64,000 nt of DNA, taken from positions 134,316,645 to 134,380,644 of the forward strand of contig NC_079147.1 of the NCBI RefSeq assembly GCF_945859685.1. Reading direction: 5' to 3'. The notes beneath the pieces are model-generated. The model had not been told where the DNA came from, ran no database searches, and was given only the letters and a program-made list of their open reading frames with translations. Made by a program: the position numbers and the translations under genes. This DNA is from Eupeodes corollae (taxonomy: Eukaryota; Arthropoda; Insecta; Diptera; Syrphidae). This document shows, in pieces, positions 11,108-23,000 of the stretch (the first letter of the stretch is position 1; the number at the start of each line of letters is the position of its first letter).

Positions 11108-13768
11108 ATAAAAGGGCATAAAATAAGTCCCCAAAAAAAAAATTGAAATAAGTTCAAAACTTTAAGAATGATATTTTAAATTTTTATATTAAACTTTGTC
11201 AACGAGAAATAAGAGCTAATTATTTAGAGGAATGGGGCCAACTGATTTAAACGAACCATTTTGGTGAGTAAAACATTGAGGTATGTATGCTGGGGGTTTG
11301 CTGCACCACATTGTAGGATTTGTGATAGATGCGACGTTTTAAAAAAGTCGTGCGAAACCCCGAGGCTTTTTTTTTAATAATTTGGTTGGTTGGAAGTGTT
11401 GGCCGGTTACACTCGTGAAATTTTAAATGACAACAAAAAACGTTTCATTCAAAATACAAAGAGAAGAACTAAAGGATTTTCGTCTTGAATTATATACAAA
11501 CAACAAAACCAACAATCCATTCATAAATGAAATGAGTTTATGTGACTCGCAGATATCTACTAGATAAATAAATACCAAACAACACATTTTTATGATAAGC
11601 ATAAAATATGCTTGTTAGGTGCCTTCGTTGATGATTATAGTCCTTATCATTTTTCTTATTTTCTCTCGCATTAATAAGAATATCTTATTTGCATTGCTTC
11701 ATATTATAATATGTATATATGAATACCTCCATCATTCTTCAAAAACAAAATAAGCTAAATATAGGGGCATAAGATAAGGAATGCGTCATTACCTTTTTTT
11801 TTTTTAAATCGCAAGGACAATAAAAAAATATAAGCAACTTATAATAAAAAAGGAAATTCTATTCTATACTATATTGCATCTAGTTGTAAAGGTGACGGTG
11901 TTAAAAATTACGTTTTGTTTGCAGTAATAAAGTAGCACGCAAAGAATAAGCAAGGACTTCGAACGAGCCCTTCGAGAGTGTATATTTTGAATTTGAAAAT
12001 CCTTTGGGATCAAAAGAGAAGTGAATTAAAAAAGGCATAAATGAAATGCACAAGGCTGCGAGAAAAAAGTATTAACTATATTAGTCAGTTGGTGGCGGCG
12101 GCGGCTAACACAGGGTGGTTTTAAATCTAATTCCTAATTTAAAGTTAAAACAAACTTTTACAAACTTAATTTGTATAAATAGCTTATTTTGGAATCACAA
12201 GATATGATTAAATGAGAGTTTTTTTTAGGCTAAGAATGAAAAATAATGCCCCTTAAATAAGCACGAGATGATTTGGTCTCAGAGTCTGTTTATCAGCATG
12301 AATGCTTTGAGTCTGCTTATGCGTACACTCAATTTCGGAGAACGGAAATGGTTCAGCCGTAGTAAATATTTCGAAGTACGAGTAGCGAAGGGCGTTCAAT
12401 GTGAGTAGCTCAATCCAGGTGAAACAGTATTTCAGAACTATCAGCAATCGATTTTGTGTGGTGTATTGCCGAAATTGTAAGCAGAGGGCTTACACACATT
12501 AAAACAACGGAGAAAAGTTCTTAATCTTAAAATTACAAAGTTTAAAATAAATCTAGCGTACCTACACGAGCGGGAACTACCACAATGTGTTTCAAACTTT
12601 TAGTAGATCGTCTCAGTTTGCGTTACAAATATTTTTCAAGAATTGACGAAACGGATAGCCAAATATAAGGTTATCAGAACAGGATTATATTTTTGGCCAA
12701 ACAATATTTTTTTAGTATGCAACCGCTTGACGTTTTTTTGGCATTTTTGTGCTGTCACAAAAAAGGGTTATCATTTTCCCCTTACTTAGTTAATCCATTA
12801 ATAACTCATAACGTAATCTTGGACTCAACCCAAAAAATATGAAATACTTGAAATTAATTTATATAGTTGGTTTATATTTTTACAAACCATTTGAATGAAC
12901 TAATCGAACGAACTATGTTAGAAGAATCGGGAAAGAGACTTACAAATGAAACATGTAATACTAGCGTATTTTGATCTTGTCTAAAGCGTTGTAGTTCATT
13001 TTAGTAAATCTCCCAAGTTTGTTTTAGAAGTACCTTAGAAAAGAAAAAAAAATAATTATTATTATACAGGAAATAGTGTTATTGTTTTAAAATAGGAAGA
13101 AACTTTTAACCTAACCTATAAAGGTTATAAAGGTTAATTCAAGAGCCCTTTTAAAAATTCAATAAATAAACCAACATATTTTTTACATGTATAATGGCTT
13201 AATTAGCTAAATTGAATATTCTTATGAATTTGGAAAAACAACGGCTGGCCTGGACTTGCTTTGCATTAGATTATTTCGTCATTCTAATTTTGCAATAACT
13301 CTCAGATGCAACAATTATTTAAACTGCGAAGCGATACCATAGCCAATAGTCGTGCGCCTTTAAATTTTGATTCAATTGAATCTTGTAGTGAATAATCCGA
13401 GACGAGACCTGAAATAGAAAGAAATTTCCTTCAGTCTGAGGTTTGGAGATCAATAACGAGTTTTTTTTTGTAAATTGAGTATAATACACTTGGCTACATC
13501 AGAAACGCCATGAGTACCTATTGCTCATTAGCATACCCGTCCTACTAAATTTGTGCAGAAACTTGCTAAAAGCGGGCACATTGGGGTGCTTCAATCTAGA
13601 TAAAACTCTTATAAAAAAACGCACAGTCGGATCACTAATTTTAGGAACTATATTTTCAATAGTTTCCAAAGTCGTTTAAACGTAAATCGTCTTATTTGAT
13701 AGAATTTAATATCAAGCTCTCTTATCGAAAATGGGTGCATTTGGAACTGCTAAGCAGCGTATAATACA
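11108..13768. other. AT-rich intergenic DNA
   Basis: No coding region, known transposon or structured repeat could be supported. The only compositional oddity is a short GGTGGCGGCGGCGGC stretch near 12092. Confidence 0.45.
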
Positions 13769-14190
13769 TTGAAACTTGACAGCATTAATAGGGAATCAGA
13801 AACCCTGCAGAACTTAAAGCTTCGAAAACTCAATACTGTCTACTGTCGCAAAAGCGTTACCCTTCCCCAATGCCACTATCCTTTGATATTTCATCAACAA
13901 TGCTGTAGAGAAATTACTCATCACTTTACCCTTGAGCTGAACATTGGACGCATTGTTAAGTATAGGGATTCTTTTTTTTTAGATGCACTCCACGAATGTG
14001 GAACACTTTACTAGGCTCAATATTTCAGACTCATTACAATGTACAGACATTCAAAACTAATGTGCATGAGCTTTTCCTTTCTAATCCTCTCCCACCTTCC
14101 CATATTTTCAAACTTTGTTTAATCATTATGAGGGCATTCATAACCCCTTTAGTGTGCGCTCAATATAAAACAAAAAAACCGTTTAGCAGA
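13769..14190 (+). pseudogene. C-terminal LINE fragment (CR1/Jockey group)
   Basis: Two overlapping frames give the conserved end of this LINE type: VKYRDSFF near 13960, then MWNTLLGSIFQTHYNVQTFK from 13996 and TNVHELFLSNP. This domain normally follows the RT of the element type seen at 8719-10590. A one-base slip in a T-run near 13975 separates the frames. The 3' end runs into GTGTGCGCTCAATATAAAA near 14150. Confidence 0.6.
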
Positions 14191-14339
14191 TGTATGATAC
14201 TGACTTTCTGTCGATTTTATCAAGAAACATCTTTCAATGTCAAAATATCCTCTAAAAGACATCCCACCCTGTATTGTATGTGGGTATGTAATATGTTTGT
14301 ATACGTTTTCCTTCTTAAAAATAAAATACTATAATTCAC

Positions 14340-15029
14340 AAAGAAAGACTTTCTTCACATGAATTCATGGCATCTTTTTAAAAAATTTCTTATTCTCTCC
14401 GAAAATGATTTCCCTTCTGAGAATATGATAAGAAAGAAAGAGTAACGGAGATGGAAGAGGCCATTTGTCACAACCGATGTGATAATTTGGTAACAAAATT
14501 TAAGGCAAGAAGTATGCCTACTCTTAAACTTGGGTGTTGGGGCAAAAATTGTTGTTGATGTTGATGTTTCTGTATTATTTTTCTAATTTGAAAAAAAGGT
14601 CTTTGGATGAATCTGTGCGTTTTATGGCATATTTGAAATTAGAAAACGGGGATTTACTTTTAATGGTAACAAGGGGGCTTACAAATAAATGAGAGCATGT
14701 TCATTACAATTTGTATATACTATTCATATATTTGTGTAAGTAGGCTTTTGGGGTTTTTGTATACAGGTCCCATGTAGATTATTTTCATTTGACAATAAAA
14801 TATTCTCTGTGTCAGGTTGCGACGGTTACAATTTAGGTGATAACTTCATTAAGAAATTTTGCTAAGGTAACTGCTATGTGCTTTTTTTGTTTTAATTTAA
14901 ATAAATCAAATTTTTTCATGTACAAGTGCATATTTATGTGAGTGATTTTGTTAAAAGTACACTATGGGTCAAATAAATGAATGGAGCAAGTGCTCTGATC
15001 TGACATCCAAGAGAAAAGGGCTCCAGCTG
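14340..15029. other. AT-rich intergenic DNA
   Basis: Nothing recognisable was found. Confidence 0.4.
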
Positions 15030-15475
15030 CGACAAATGTATAGCCAGTATAAATCTTTCTGTCACTAGCATCACCTCTCCAGATAGCGTCAAAAAAGGAT
15101 TAAATGGTAAGTCCAGTCTTACTGTAATGAAGATTTAAATCAATGGTTTCCATAAGACACCTTATAATATGCCAAACAAGAAACAATTACTCTGAGAGAG
15201 GTTAGAAACCGAATGTAGTATATCTGGCCTAGAAGAAATTGCGAGGTTTGTAAATGAGGGCAGCAATGATTGACTGATATTCAGTATGATTGACCCCTTT
15301 GCTGGCGTCATTAGAGCAAACATCTGGGACCCCAACATCCAACGGAGTTGATACTGATTCAGGAGGTTGTTAATGTACTCCCGCTGACAAACAGTAACAT
15401 CACCAGATTCGCCCATATGATTAATTTCCGTGCTCAGGAAATATTTCATTTTACCTCCATCTACCTCTCGCTAAA
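15030..15475 (-). pseudogene. Ty1/copia-type RT C-terminus and RNase H fragment
   Basis: The minus strand encodes MKYFLSTEINH, then GDVTVCQREYINNLLNQYQL (15162-15449), the thumb region of copia reverse transcriptases, followed by RPDILHSVSNLSQS. Below 15160, another frame gives DRKIYTGYTFVAAGALFSW, the start of the copia RNase H. Frameshifts make it a fossil. It is the 3' part of the same broken copia element as 15930-17095. Confidence 0.65.
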
Positions 15476-15534
15476 TTCAGATCTTCAACACAAACAGCGC
15501 TAAAATTATATTTACCTTGATAATTTCTTGTGTA

Positions 15535-15865
15535 AACACACGGCTCACTGACACACGGTGAAAACCCAATCTTCTTTTGAACAGAGTCTAACTTTTCGTT
15601 CCATTCTCGCTCACTCTAATTCAAAGAGCATTCTTGAGTTGAAGCACCCTATTGGAAAACTTCTCGTCGATAAACGCCTCGGGCTGCTTCATGAGACAGT
15701 GTCATGGACTTCAGTCTTTAAGTACGTTGATTACACATCCATTTGGTGTATATATAAATCGTTTTCGCAAAGCAAGTGCAAAAATCATACGTATCGTTGT
15801 GTACCTTACAACCGGTGAAAATATTTAATAAAATTAACACCGAACTGTTGCCAACAACCTTTTGG
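15535..15865 (-). repeat. Possible solo LTR or unrelated insert within copia remnant
   Basis: This block separates two halves of the copia reverse transcriptase. On the minus strand it begins TGTTGGCAACAGTTCGG, as an LTR might (TG start), but no clear second end or duplicate was found. It has no coding content. Confidence 0.3.
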
Positions 15866-15929
15866 GCCCAAATGATACTTCAACTTTTGAACACTGCTAT
15901 CTGAATTCAGTTTTGTGTTATAAACCTAT

Positions 15930-16515
15930 TTGCAGCCTTTCTGTCCAGTTGGTAACTCAACTAACGATCATATTTCATTTTTTTCTAAAGAGTCATACTC
16001 CTTCTGAATCGATGCCCGCCATTGCTTGGAATCGCTAAAGACCTCTGTGATACTCTGTGAAATAGAAACATCATCCATCTCCAATTTATTCAACTTGAAA
16101 TATTTTTTTCTAGGTCGCCCAACGTCGCGTCGTCCTGTTCCAAAAATTTTGCGTATGTACTGATTCTGAATTTTATAACGTATATCCCTAGGAAATGTCA
16201 GAGTAGGCGACTATAATCATTTCTTTATCCTTTAGGTGAAACATCTTTCGTTGCAATTTTGTCGACAACTATAAATAAACTATCAAAATAAGATGTGAAT
16301 CTTTTATGAACCCACACTTCGTATGGAGTTTATCAACAACCACCTTCGTTGCAGATCTGTTGCGTTAATATGCTGCAGGTGTTACAGCCTCCGTCCAAAA
16401 AAACTTCATCTAAACTACTGTGCACAACCACACTCCTAACCATTTCGATCAATTTTCGATAAGAGCGTGCACCTAAGCCGTTCGAGGAACAATCAGCTCT
16501 CTGTATCCAAAAACC
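15930..16515 (-). pseudogene. Ty1/copia-type integrase to RT fragment
   Basis: Minus-strand translations in several frames follow copia pol order. Integrase remnants come first (VHSSLDEVF near 16420, NRSATKVVVDK near 16345, YSDIS near 16205). The linker RRDVGRPRKKYF near 16125 and the RT start, with WRASIQKEYDSLEKN near 16010, follow. Stops and frameshifts are frequent. Confidence 0.65.
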
Positions 16516-16547
16516 TTAGTACCTTAGAAAAGTCCTCTCTTGAGCTT

Positions 16548-16947
16548 CTAAAACCACCATCACCGCGGTTTTCATTTATGGCGCTGAGGTATGGATCCTG
16601 TCAAAGAAAGATGAGAGTGTCTTAGGATGCTTTGAGAGAAAAATTTTTCAGGTGATTTTTGGTCCCGTATGCATACAGCGACACTGACCTGGTTAACAGA
16701 ATTAAAGTCCAACGACTTAGATGGCTAGGTCTTGTATAGCGAATGGACATCAACGCTCCAGCCCGAAAGGTCTTCGAATCCAATCCCGAGGGACGGGGCA
16801 GTAGAGAAAGACAGCGACTCAGGTCGCGCACGCAGGTGGTGCAGATCCCAACCAACTTGGGAAGCCAAACTGGAGACGCATGCTGGTTGAGGCCCAGGCC
16901 CGCCCCAGACTGTAGCGCCACCTTAAGTAAGTAAGTAAGTAAACTCA
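16548..16947 (+). mobile_element. 3' end of RTE-like LINE, 5'-truncated
   Basis: This block aligns with 3235-3677 of the RTE copy: the same AGTCCAACGACTTAGATGGCT, ATCAACGCTCCAGCCCG and GACTGTAGCGCCACCTTAAG, then four TAAG/TAA repeats. Truncation at the 5' side is typical of LINE retrotransposition. It lies inside the copia remnant, between its gag and integrase parts, so it inserted after the copia element. Confidence 0.75.
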
Positions 16948-16949
16948 AG

Positions 16950-17095
16950 GTTGGAAGGTTATCACGTGTCTCGATGGCCACTATAAAGTTATCAAATGAA
17001 CTAGGCACATCGACCTTTATTTCAGCACGTTTTTCTCAAGTATCAAAAACTCATGAATATGTTCCTCCATACTAGCACTCCAAGGCATTGCGAAC
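16950..17095 (-). pseudogene. Ty1/copia-type Gag fragment
   Basis: The minus strand reads PSSFDNFIVAIETRDNLPTL, a conserved copia Gag segment (L-P-x-S-F/Y-D-N-F-x-x-A-I-E-x-R-D). It is cut off downstream by the RTE fragment at 16947. Together with 15030-16515 it shows one copia element, minus strand, broken by at least two insertions. Confidence 0.6.
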
Positions 17096-17099
17096 GCTA

Positions 17100-18199
17100 T
17101 TCAGTGCAACTACTAACGTGGATTATAAGTATTATATGTTATTATTGTGTCTAATTTTTCAATTGAATATGAACCTGTGGCTCATTACATTGGTCAAAAA
17201 CAAATTGTTTTTTTTTGTGCTATGTAACTACTTTAAATGCTTTAATAAACTTTAGGTGTGGTGTCGGTTTATAAAATGTTAGCATTTTAGGTTAAAGAAA
17301 TGGTACACAAATTTATTAACGACAAGATTTATTAAGAGAGTAAACAAAATGAAAATAGAAAATACAGAATTACATGTTGGAATCTTAACAAAGAAACAAA
17401 TTAAAACAAACAATGTAGCCATATGAAATTTCTTACATAATTTTAACAAATCTCAAGCCAATAAATAATTTATGGTACGCTTTACTTACATGAAATCACT
17501 ACAACTTTTATTTACGAAATTATTTCAAAATATCCATAAAGAAAGAAAGAGTTACTTAATTAATTAAAACTATTCCATTTTGATTATATGACTGAAATGT
17601 GAAACGGTCGTTAAATAACAGAAGTGCTAATTAAAAGCTTTTATGTTTGAAGAAACTACACGAGAAAAAAAAATGAATCACGTTTGATGAAGGCAAGAAA
17701 CAAGAAGCATATCCTTGTTTTCTGTTAGGGATGTAGTACATATCCCTGATACAACACTGTTGAAAAAATGTGTGCACATCAAAGGCGAAGCAGTTGAAGA
17801 CCTTTTCATAATCAATATTCTCTTCTCTGCATAAGGAATCAAAAATTAAGCGCTGAACCGTTCTTGAAAGGGTTTTTTAATTTGTGGATAATTATTTAAA
17901 AATAAATCTCTTTAAATAAATGTGCATCGCAATACTTTTTAAACTATACACGCAGGGTGTATTAATTTTTAATGGCGTTTTAATAAGAATCTCTACATAA
18001 TTATTGAGGAAACAAAAGAATATATGCAACGTTATCGTAACCGTTTTTTGCTTTTTGAGAACATAGTAGGTAAATAAAGTTGTAATATTTTTATTTTGAA
18101 CAAACAATGCACAGAAAACCATTATTTCATTCATTAAAACCGCCGTGAAATGTCAACCCAAGCAAAGGTCTAGACTAGGTCTGGGGTTCTAATAATCAA
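17100..18199. other. AT-rich intergenic DNA
   Basis: No supported feature. The 80-codon minus-strand frame at 17892-18134 has no recognisable domain. Confidence 0.4.
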
Positions 18200-19295
18200 A
18201 AGTGCATATCAAATGGAGAGGATGAACCACAGCGGTCTTCCAATGCACTAGATAATATGCATTATTCAGTGCATTATTGAAGAATCAACCTTCGTCACTA
18301 ACAAGGGACTTGGTCCCGTTTGCTCGGCGATTATGGCATTTGCCAAGGAATCGTCATTGAACCGCATGAGACCGCGGTTCTTAGATCACCATTGTGCTGT
18401 ATCATTTCGAAGGAAAAAGTGAAAGAGATGTAGGGCTCTGTTTTCTAGGTCGTAGTTGGGGCGAATGCAAACATTCAACTTGTACACTTGGCACTTGCTG
18501 GAAAGCACCTCCCACCGCCTCCACTTTTACCTTCGGATTTTCAATTATGTAAAAGTCATTGTCAAAGATGGCTTCTTCTGGATCTATTTGCGCTGTCCTG
18601 ATTACGTCCCTGTTCTCTTCAGTTATTTGGAGTTTCAGACACTGAAGGTCATTATCGTTCTTTTTCCTGAATATCTTATTGATTTTAGGGGACATACAAG
18701 GGTCACTGGAATTAACTGACCGGATCTTGCGGTCCCAACACTTGTTATTTGATAACCTGTAGTTCTCCTTAATCAACAGATTGACATTCTTTATTGACGA
18801 CTTCAGTGTCCTAACCTCTAAGTCGTGTGAGTCTCTACGTCGTCTGTACAAGTTTTTGAATCTTGTCAGTAAGCCACTCTGGTACCCACGCAGTGCGTCA
18901 ATAGTCGCGTTTCAAGCGTCCATTTTGTCCCGTTCTTTGTACATTGGTATTGTCCGTTCCATCGTTCATTTTATTGTTTCGTCCAATTGTTGTAAATGTT
19001 GGTTAATTTCTGTATTTGTCAGGTTTCTGTTGTTTGTTGGGGCTATGTCACTCGAACGAAGTTCTCTCGAAAGGGCGTTGGTGAAACGAGGCCAACACAT
19101 CTTACTGTAATTGTAAGAGTGCGTTGAAACGTATTCCTATAACTCCACACGTTCTCTTGGAATCTGCATTATAGCAGCCAGTCGGCAGTGATCACTGTCG
19201 TACTGGACTGTCTAAAAGCAGTTTTGAGGGTGATTACCCACTTTGTCTGTAACTGTTAGTTTGGTGTCGTACAGCAAAAGATCGAGAAAGGAGCT
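18200..19295 (-). pseudogene. I/Jockey-like LINE ORF2, endonuclease end to RT start
   Basis: On the minus strand this continues the LINE interrupted by the BEL element. It carries the last part of the endonuclease (19295-19150), then an arginine-rich linker with YRRRRDSHDLEVRTLKSSI near 18840 and NKCWDRKIRSVN near 18745. The RT beginning is near 18230-18300, where NNALNN and HWKTAVVHPL resemble the usual FNNxLxxGYFPxxWKxAxVxPI. The 149-codon stretch 18402-18851 is uninterrupted; elsewhere there are stops. The catalytic RT part is missing, so the copy ends prematurely near 18200. Confidence 0.6.
19291..19295. repeat. Left 5-bp target duplication of BEL element
   Basis: GAGCT directly precedes the 5' LTR and is repeated directly after the 3' LTR (25493-25497). 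A 5-bp duplication is usual for BEL/Pao integration. Confidence 0.85.
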
Positions 19296-19510
19296 TGTTT
19301 ACGCTGCAGCCTTAATGCGTTCGAACCCTAGACCGAAACAGCATAGAAGAAGAAGAACAACAAAAGGAAGATCAAAATATTGTAATAAATGTCTGTCTCT
19401 GTCCTTCTATATAAAAATAAAAGTTTAGTTTTTTGGTTCATGACTGCTAAGAAGCACGCGTTTTTATTTTCGATCGGAACAGTCCACTTATTCGTTTCAT
19501 TACGCATACA
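19296..19510 (+). repeat. 5' LTR of BEL element
   Basis: The LTR starts TGTTTACGCTGC and ends TTACGCATACA. It contains AATAAA near 19384 and a TATATAAAAATAAAA stretch near 19409 that could serve as promoter and polyadenylation signals. It is identical to the copy at 25278-25492. Confidence 0.92.
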
Positions 19511-19514
19511 AAAT

Positions 19515-19531
19515 TGGTCAATTCGAGCGCG
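19515..19531 (+). other. Candidate primer-binding site
   Basis: TTGGTCAATTCGAGCGC follows the 5' LTR after a few bases. The internal TGG is what a tRNA 3' CCA end would pair with. I did not identify the matching tRNA. Confidence 0.4.
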
Positions 19532-20045
19532 GATTAATTATAGTTAGATTTTCGGGCATAATAGTTTTGTTTTTCATTATCACTTGATATCGTGAGTGTG
19601 ACGGAATCTTGTATCGTACTGTGTCTGAAATTACCTTTTCCCAGTAAACATAATCATTTATACTGTGCTACTAATTAAACACGCAAAAGATATCCAGCGT
19701 TTTTATCTATTTGTGAATCGTTTAAAAGCAGTACCCATTTCTTGTGGTTAAGGTTTGCGAAGCACTTCGCTTAAACGTACATTACATTCAGTTCGAAACA
19801 CATGCAAAAAATATTCCGTTCATAACCAAAAACAATAAAATTATATTCCGTTCGAAATCGAGAAAAAAAAAAATATATTCCGTTTACAAAAAAATCATCA
19901 AGTTAGTGATAGTGGTACATTTTTGTATTCTCTATCTCCTGTCATCGTTGAATCGCTGTTGCTGTTGTTGCTCGCAGTTGTTCGTTGTTTTGTTGTTGGT
20001 TCGAGTTTGCTTTAAATATTCTTCGGTGGGAATAATTTATTTAGC

Positions 20046-23000
20046 ATGGAGGCCTTAAAACGTCAACGGGCAGCGCTGAAAGGGCAAATAACGAGGATAT
20101 CTACATACTGTGATTCATCGGCCACTTCATTAGCTGAATCCACTCTACGACAGGCTAAGTTGGAGCAATATATGCAATCATATGAGCGCATCCAAAACGA
20201 AATTGAAGCCGTCGTCGAAGAAGAGCATTTGGAAGGTGAAACACAGTATCGCGTAGAATTCGAAAATACATTTTTCTCGGTACACACAAAATTAACAGAA
20301 TTGTTACAAACTCAAAGATCGAGTGATTCGCGATTCGAAGAAGAAAATGATATCGGTAAAGCCCTCAAATCGCTAATGGAAAATCAGTGCGCGTTAAACG
20401 ATGTTGTGAAGTCGCTATCCGAATCTTCACGGCGTTCAATAACGATCAACACAAACGAAACGATAGCAAGACTTCCAGATTTGAAAGTGCCAGAATTTAA
20501 TGGCAAATTTGACGAGTGGGTTCGGTTTCGCGATCTTTTTACGTCGTTGATTGCATCAAAAGAAAAACTCACGGGCGTCGAAAAATTAGAATATCTCCAG
20601 ACATGGCTCAAGGGAGATGCATTATCGATTATAAAGCACCTTACCCCAAGCAACGACAATTTTAATGTCGCGTGGAATTTAGTGAAGGCCTGTTATGATA
20701 AACCGCAGTTTATCATGGTCGCCCATTTAGATAATATTTTTGATCAACCATGCCTTAAAGCAGGATCACTCAGTGAAATTAAACGCTTATTTACGGTCAC
20801 CAGTGAAAACATTAACGCGTTGCGGGCATTAAAACTACCGGTTGATGCGTGGGATGTGCTGATGGTGTATTTCTTATCCAAAAAACTAGATTCCGGGAAT
20901 CGAATGCTATGGATTCGTTTCATTAAAAATAAATCAGATTCGACATTGTCAGATTTTAATCGGTTCTTAGGCGAACGTATTAACGAATTAGAAAGCCTCA
21001 ACTTATCGAATATCGGTCATTCAAATGCTTACAAATCGGTTTCCAAAGATGTGGGAAAAAGAGTTATGAACGCTACTGTTCCTTCCTGCCCAAAATGTAA
21101 ACATAAGCATTTCTTATATATGTGCCCACAATTTCGTGATTTAGCCATACCGGCTCGTTTTGAATTCGTTAAATCTAACAATTTATGTCCAAACTGTATT
21201 CGCACAAAGCACAATTTAAACGAGTGTAAGTTTTCGCATTGCAAGATGTGTGGATTAAAGCACAATACGATGCTTCATTATGAATCCCACTCTCAATCTA
21301 ATTCAAATAACATTTCACAAGCTACCTCGAGTGGTAGCTCTCGGGTTCAGCAACAATCACCAGGTTCCTCGAACGGTCTAGTGGTTAATACGATGCAACA
21401 TTCTTATCGGGAGTGCTTTACGATGCTACCAACGGCATTGGTAATGGTCAGGGATGGGCGCAACGAACTGCAAATGTGTAGAGCTCTACTTGACTCGGGT
21501 TCGCAAGCAACTCTTATTTCGGAGTCGTGTCTCCAAAGGCTAGGCCTAAAACGTATTCACGCTAAAATTCCTATTCTCGGTCTAGGGCAGTGCGAAAGTG
21601 TTCACGGAACTCGAGGAAAAGTAAAGCTCGATATCTCCTCGCACCTTAATACAGTTAGCTTGTCGGTGCAAGCATTTATTCTTTCGTCCCTCACAAACGA
21701 TTTGCCGAGCGTAGAAATTCCAAGTGTTAACTTATCGTACTTTAATAATCTGACGTTATCAGATCCAACGTGTAACCGCCCACAAAAAATCGATATTATA
21801 TTGGGCGCCGATATATTTTTTGACATTATCGCAGAGGGTAGAATTACGCATCCTTCAGGGTCACCGGGCGCGCAGAATACCATATTTGGCTGGGTGATTG
21901 CCGGAAACATTTCATTGGCCCACGAACATTGTTTAGGAATTTTCCACTCCACGGTCGATACCGATACGCTTCTACGAAAATTCTTCGAGCACGAAAATAT
22001 GTTTGATGGTAATTCCACCGAGTACGAGGTAAGTGAAACCATTGAAAATCATTTTGCATCTACACATTTTATCAATTCGGACGGTAGATTTGTAGTTAGC
22101 TTGCCGTTTTCAAGAACACCAATCGAATTTGGAAACTCCCGAGATGCAGCATTAAAACGGCTAACTGCAATGGAGAGACGATTCTCCAAGGACTTAAATC
22201 TAAAACGCGAATACGCAGCATTTATGGAGGAGTATGAGCAGCTAGGCCATATGTCCGTTGTGCCCGAAAGTGAACGCGAACGTTCAGCATTCTACTTACC
22301 CCATCATGCGATATTAAAGCCCACTAGTACTACTACTAAGTTAAGGGTCGTCTTTGACGCGTCATGTAAGTCCACGAATGGATTTTCCTTGAACGATTAT
22401 TTGCGCGTCGGACCTACGATACAAAACGATTTAATTACAAACCTTGTCAAGTTTCGAAAACTTAAAATTGCGGTCAAGGCTGACATTGCAAAAATGTACC
22501 GCCAAATATTGGTAAACGCGAACGACGTACATTTCCAGCGTATAGTTTGGAGGAACAACGTTAGTGAAGAGCCGCGTGATTATCAACTCCAAACAGTTAC
22601 ATACGGTACGGCTTCCGCCTCTTTTTTGGCCACGAGGGTCTTAAAACAAATCGGCATCAATAATATAGCGAGATATCCGCGGGCTTCGGACAGCCTAATT
22701 AATGACTTTTATGTAGATGACTTTATGTCTACTTTCGATTCCATTGAAGATGCCACAAGTGTTAAAAATGATCTTTGCCATATTTTGAAACAATCGGGAA
22801 TGGACCTTCGAAAATGGTCTTCAAACTCGCGAGAATTTTTAAATACAATCGATGCCGAGCATCAAGAGACAGCAACCGAGTTGTGTATTGGCGAGAATGG
22901 TGTAAAAACATTAGGGTTATGGTGGAACGTTGAAGTCGATTGCTTTGAGTTCCATGCATCGTTAAATACCCTACGTGCACAAGCCACAAAACGAGAAGTG

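Noticed and set aside
19744..20058. 104-codon frame just before the BEL gag-pol
   Set aside because: It lies in the 5' leader of the retrotransposon, has no domain and overlaps the gag-pol start; probably chance.
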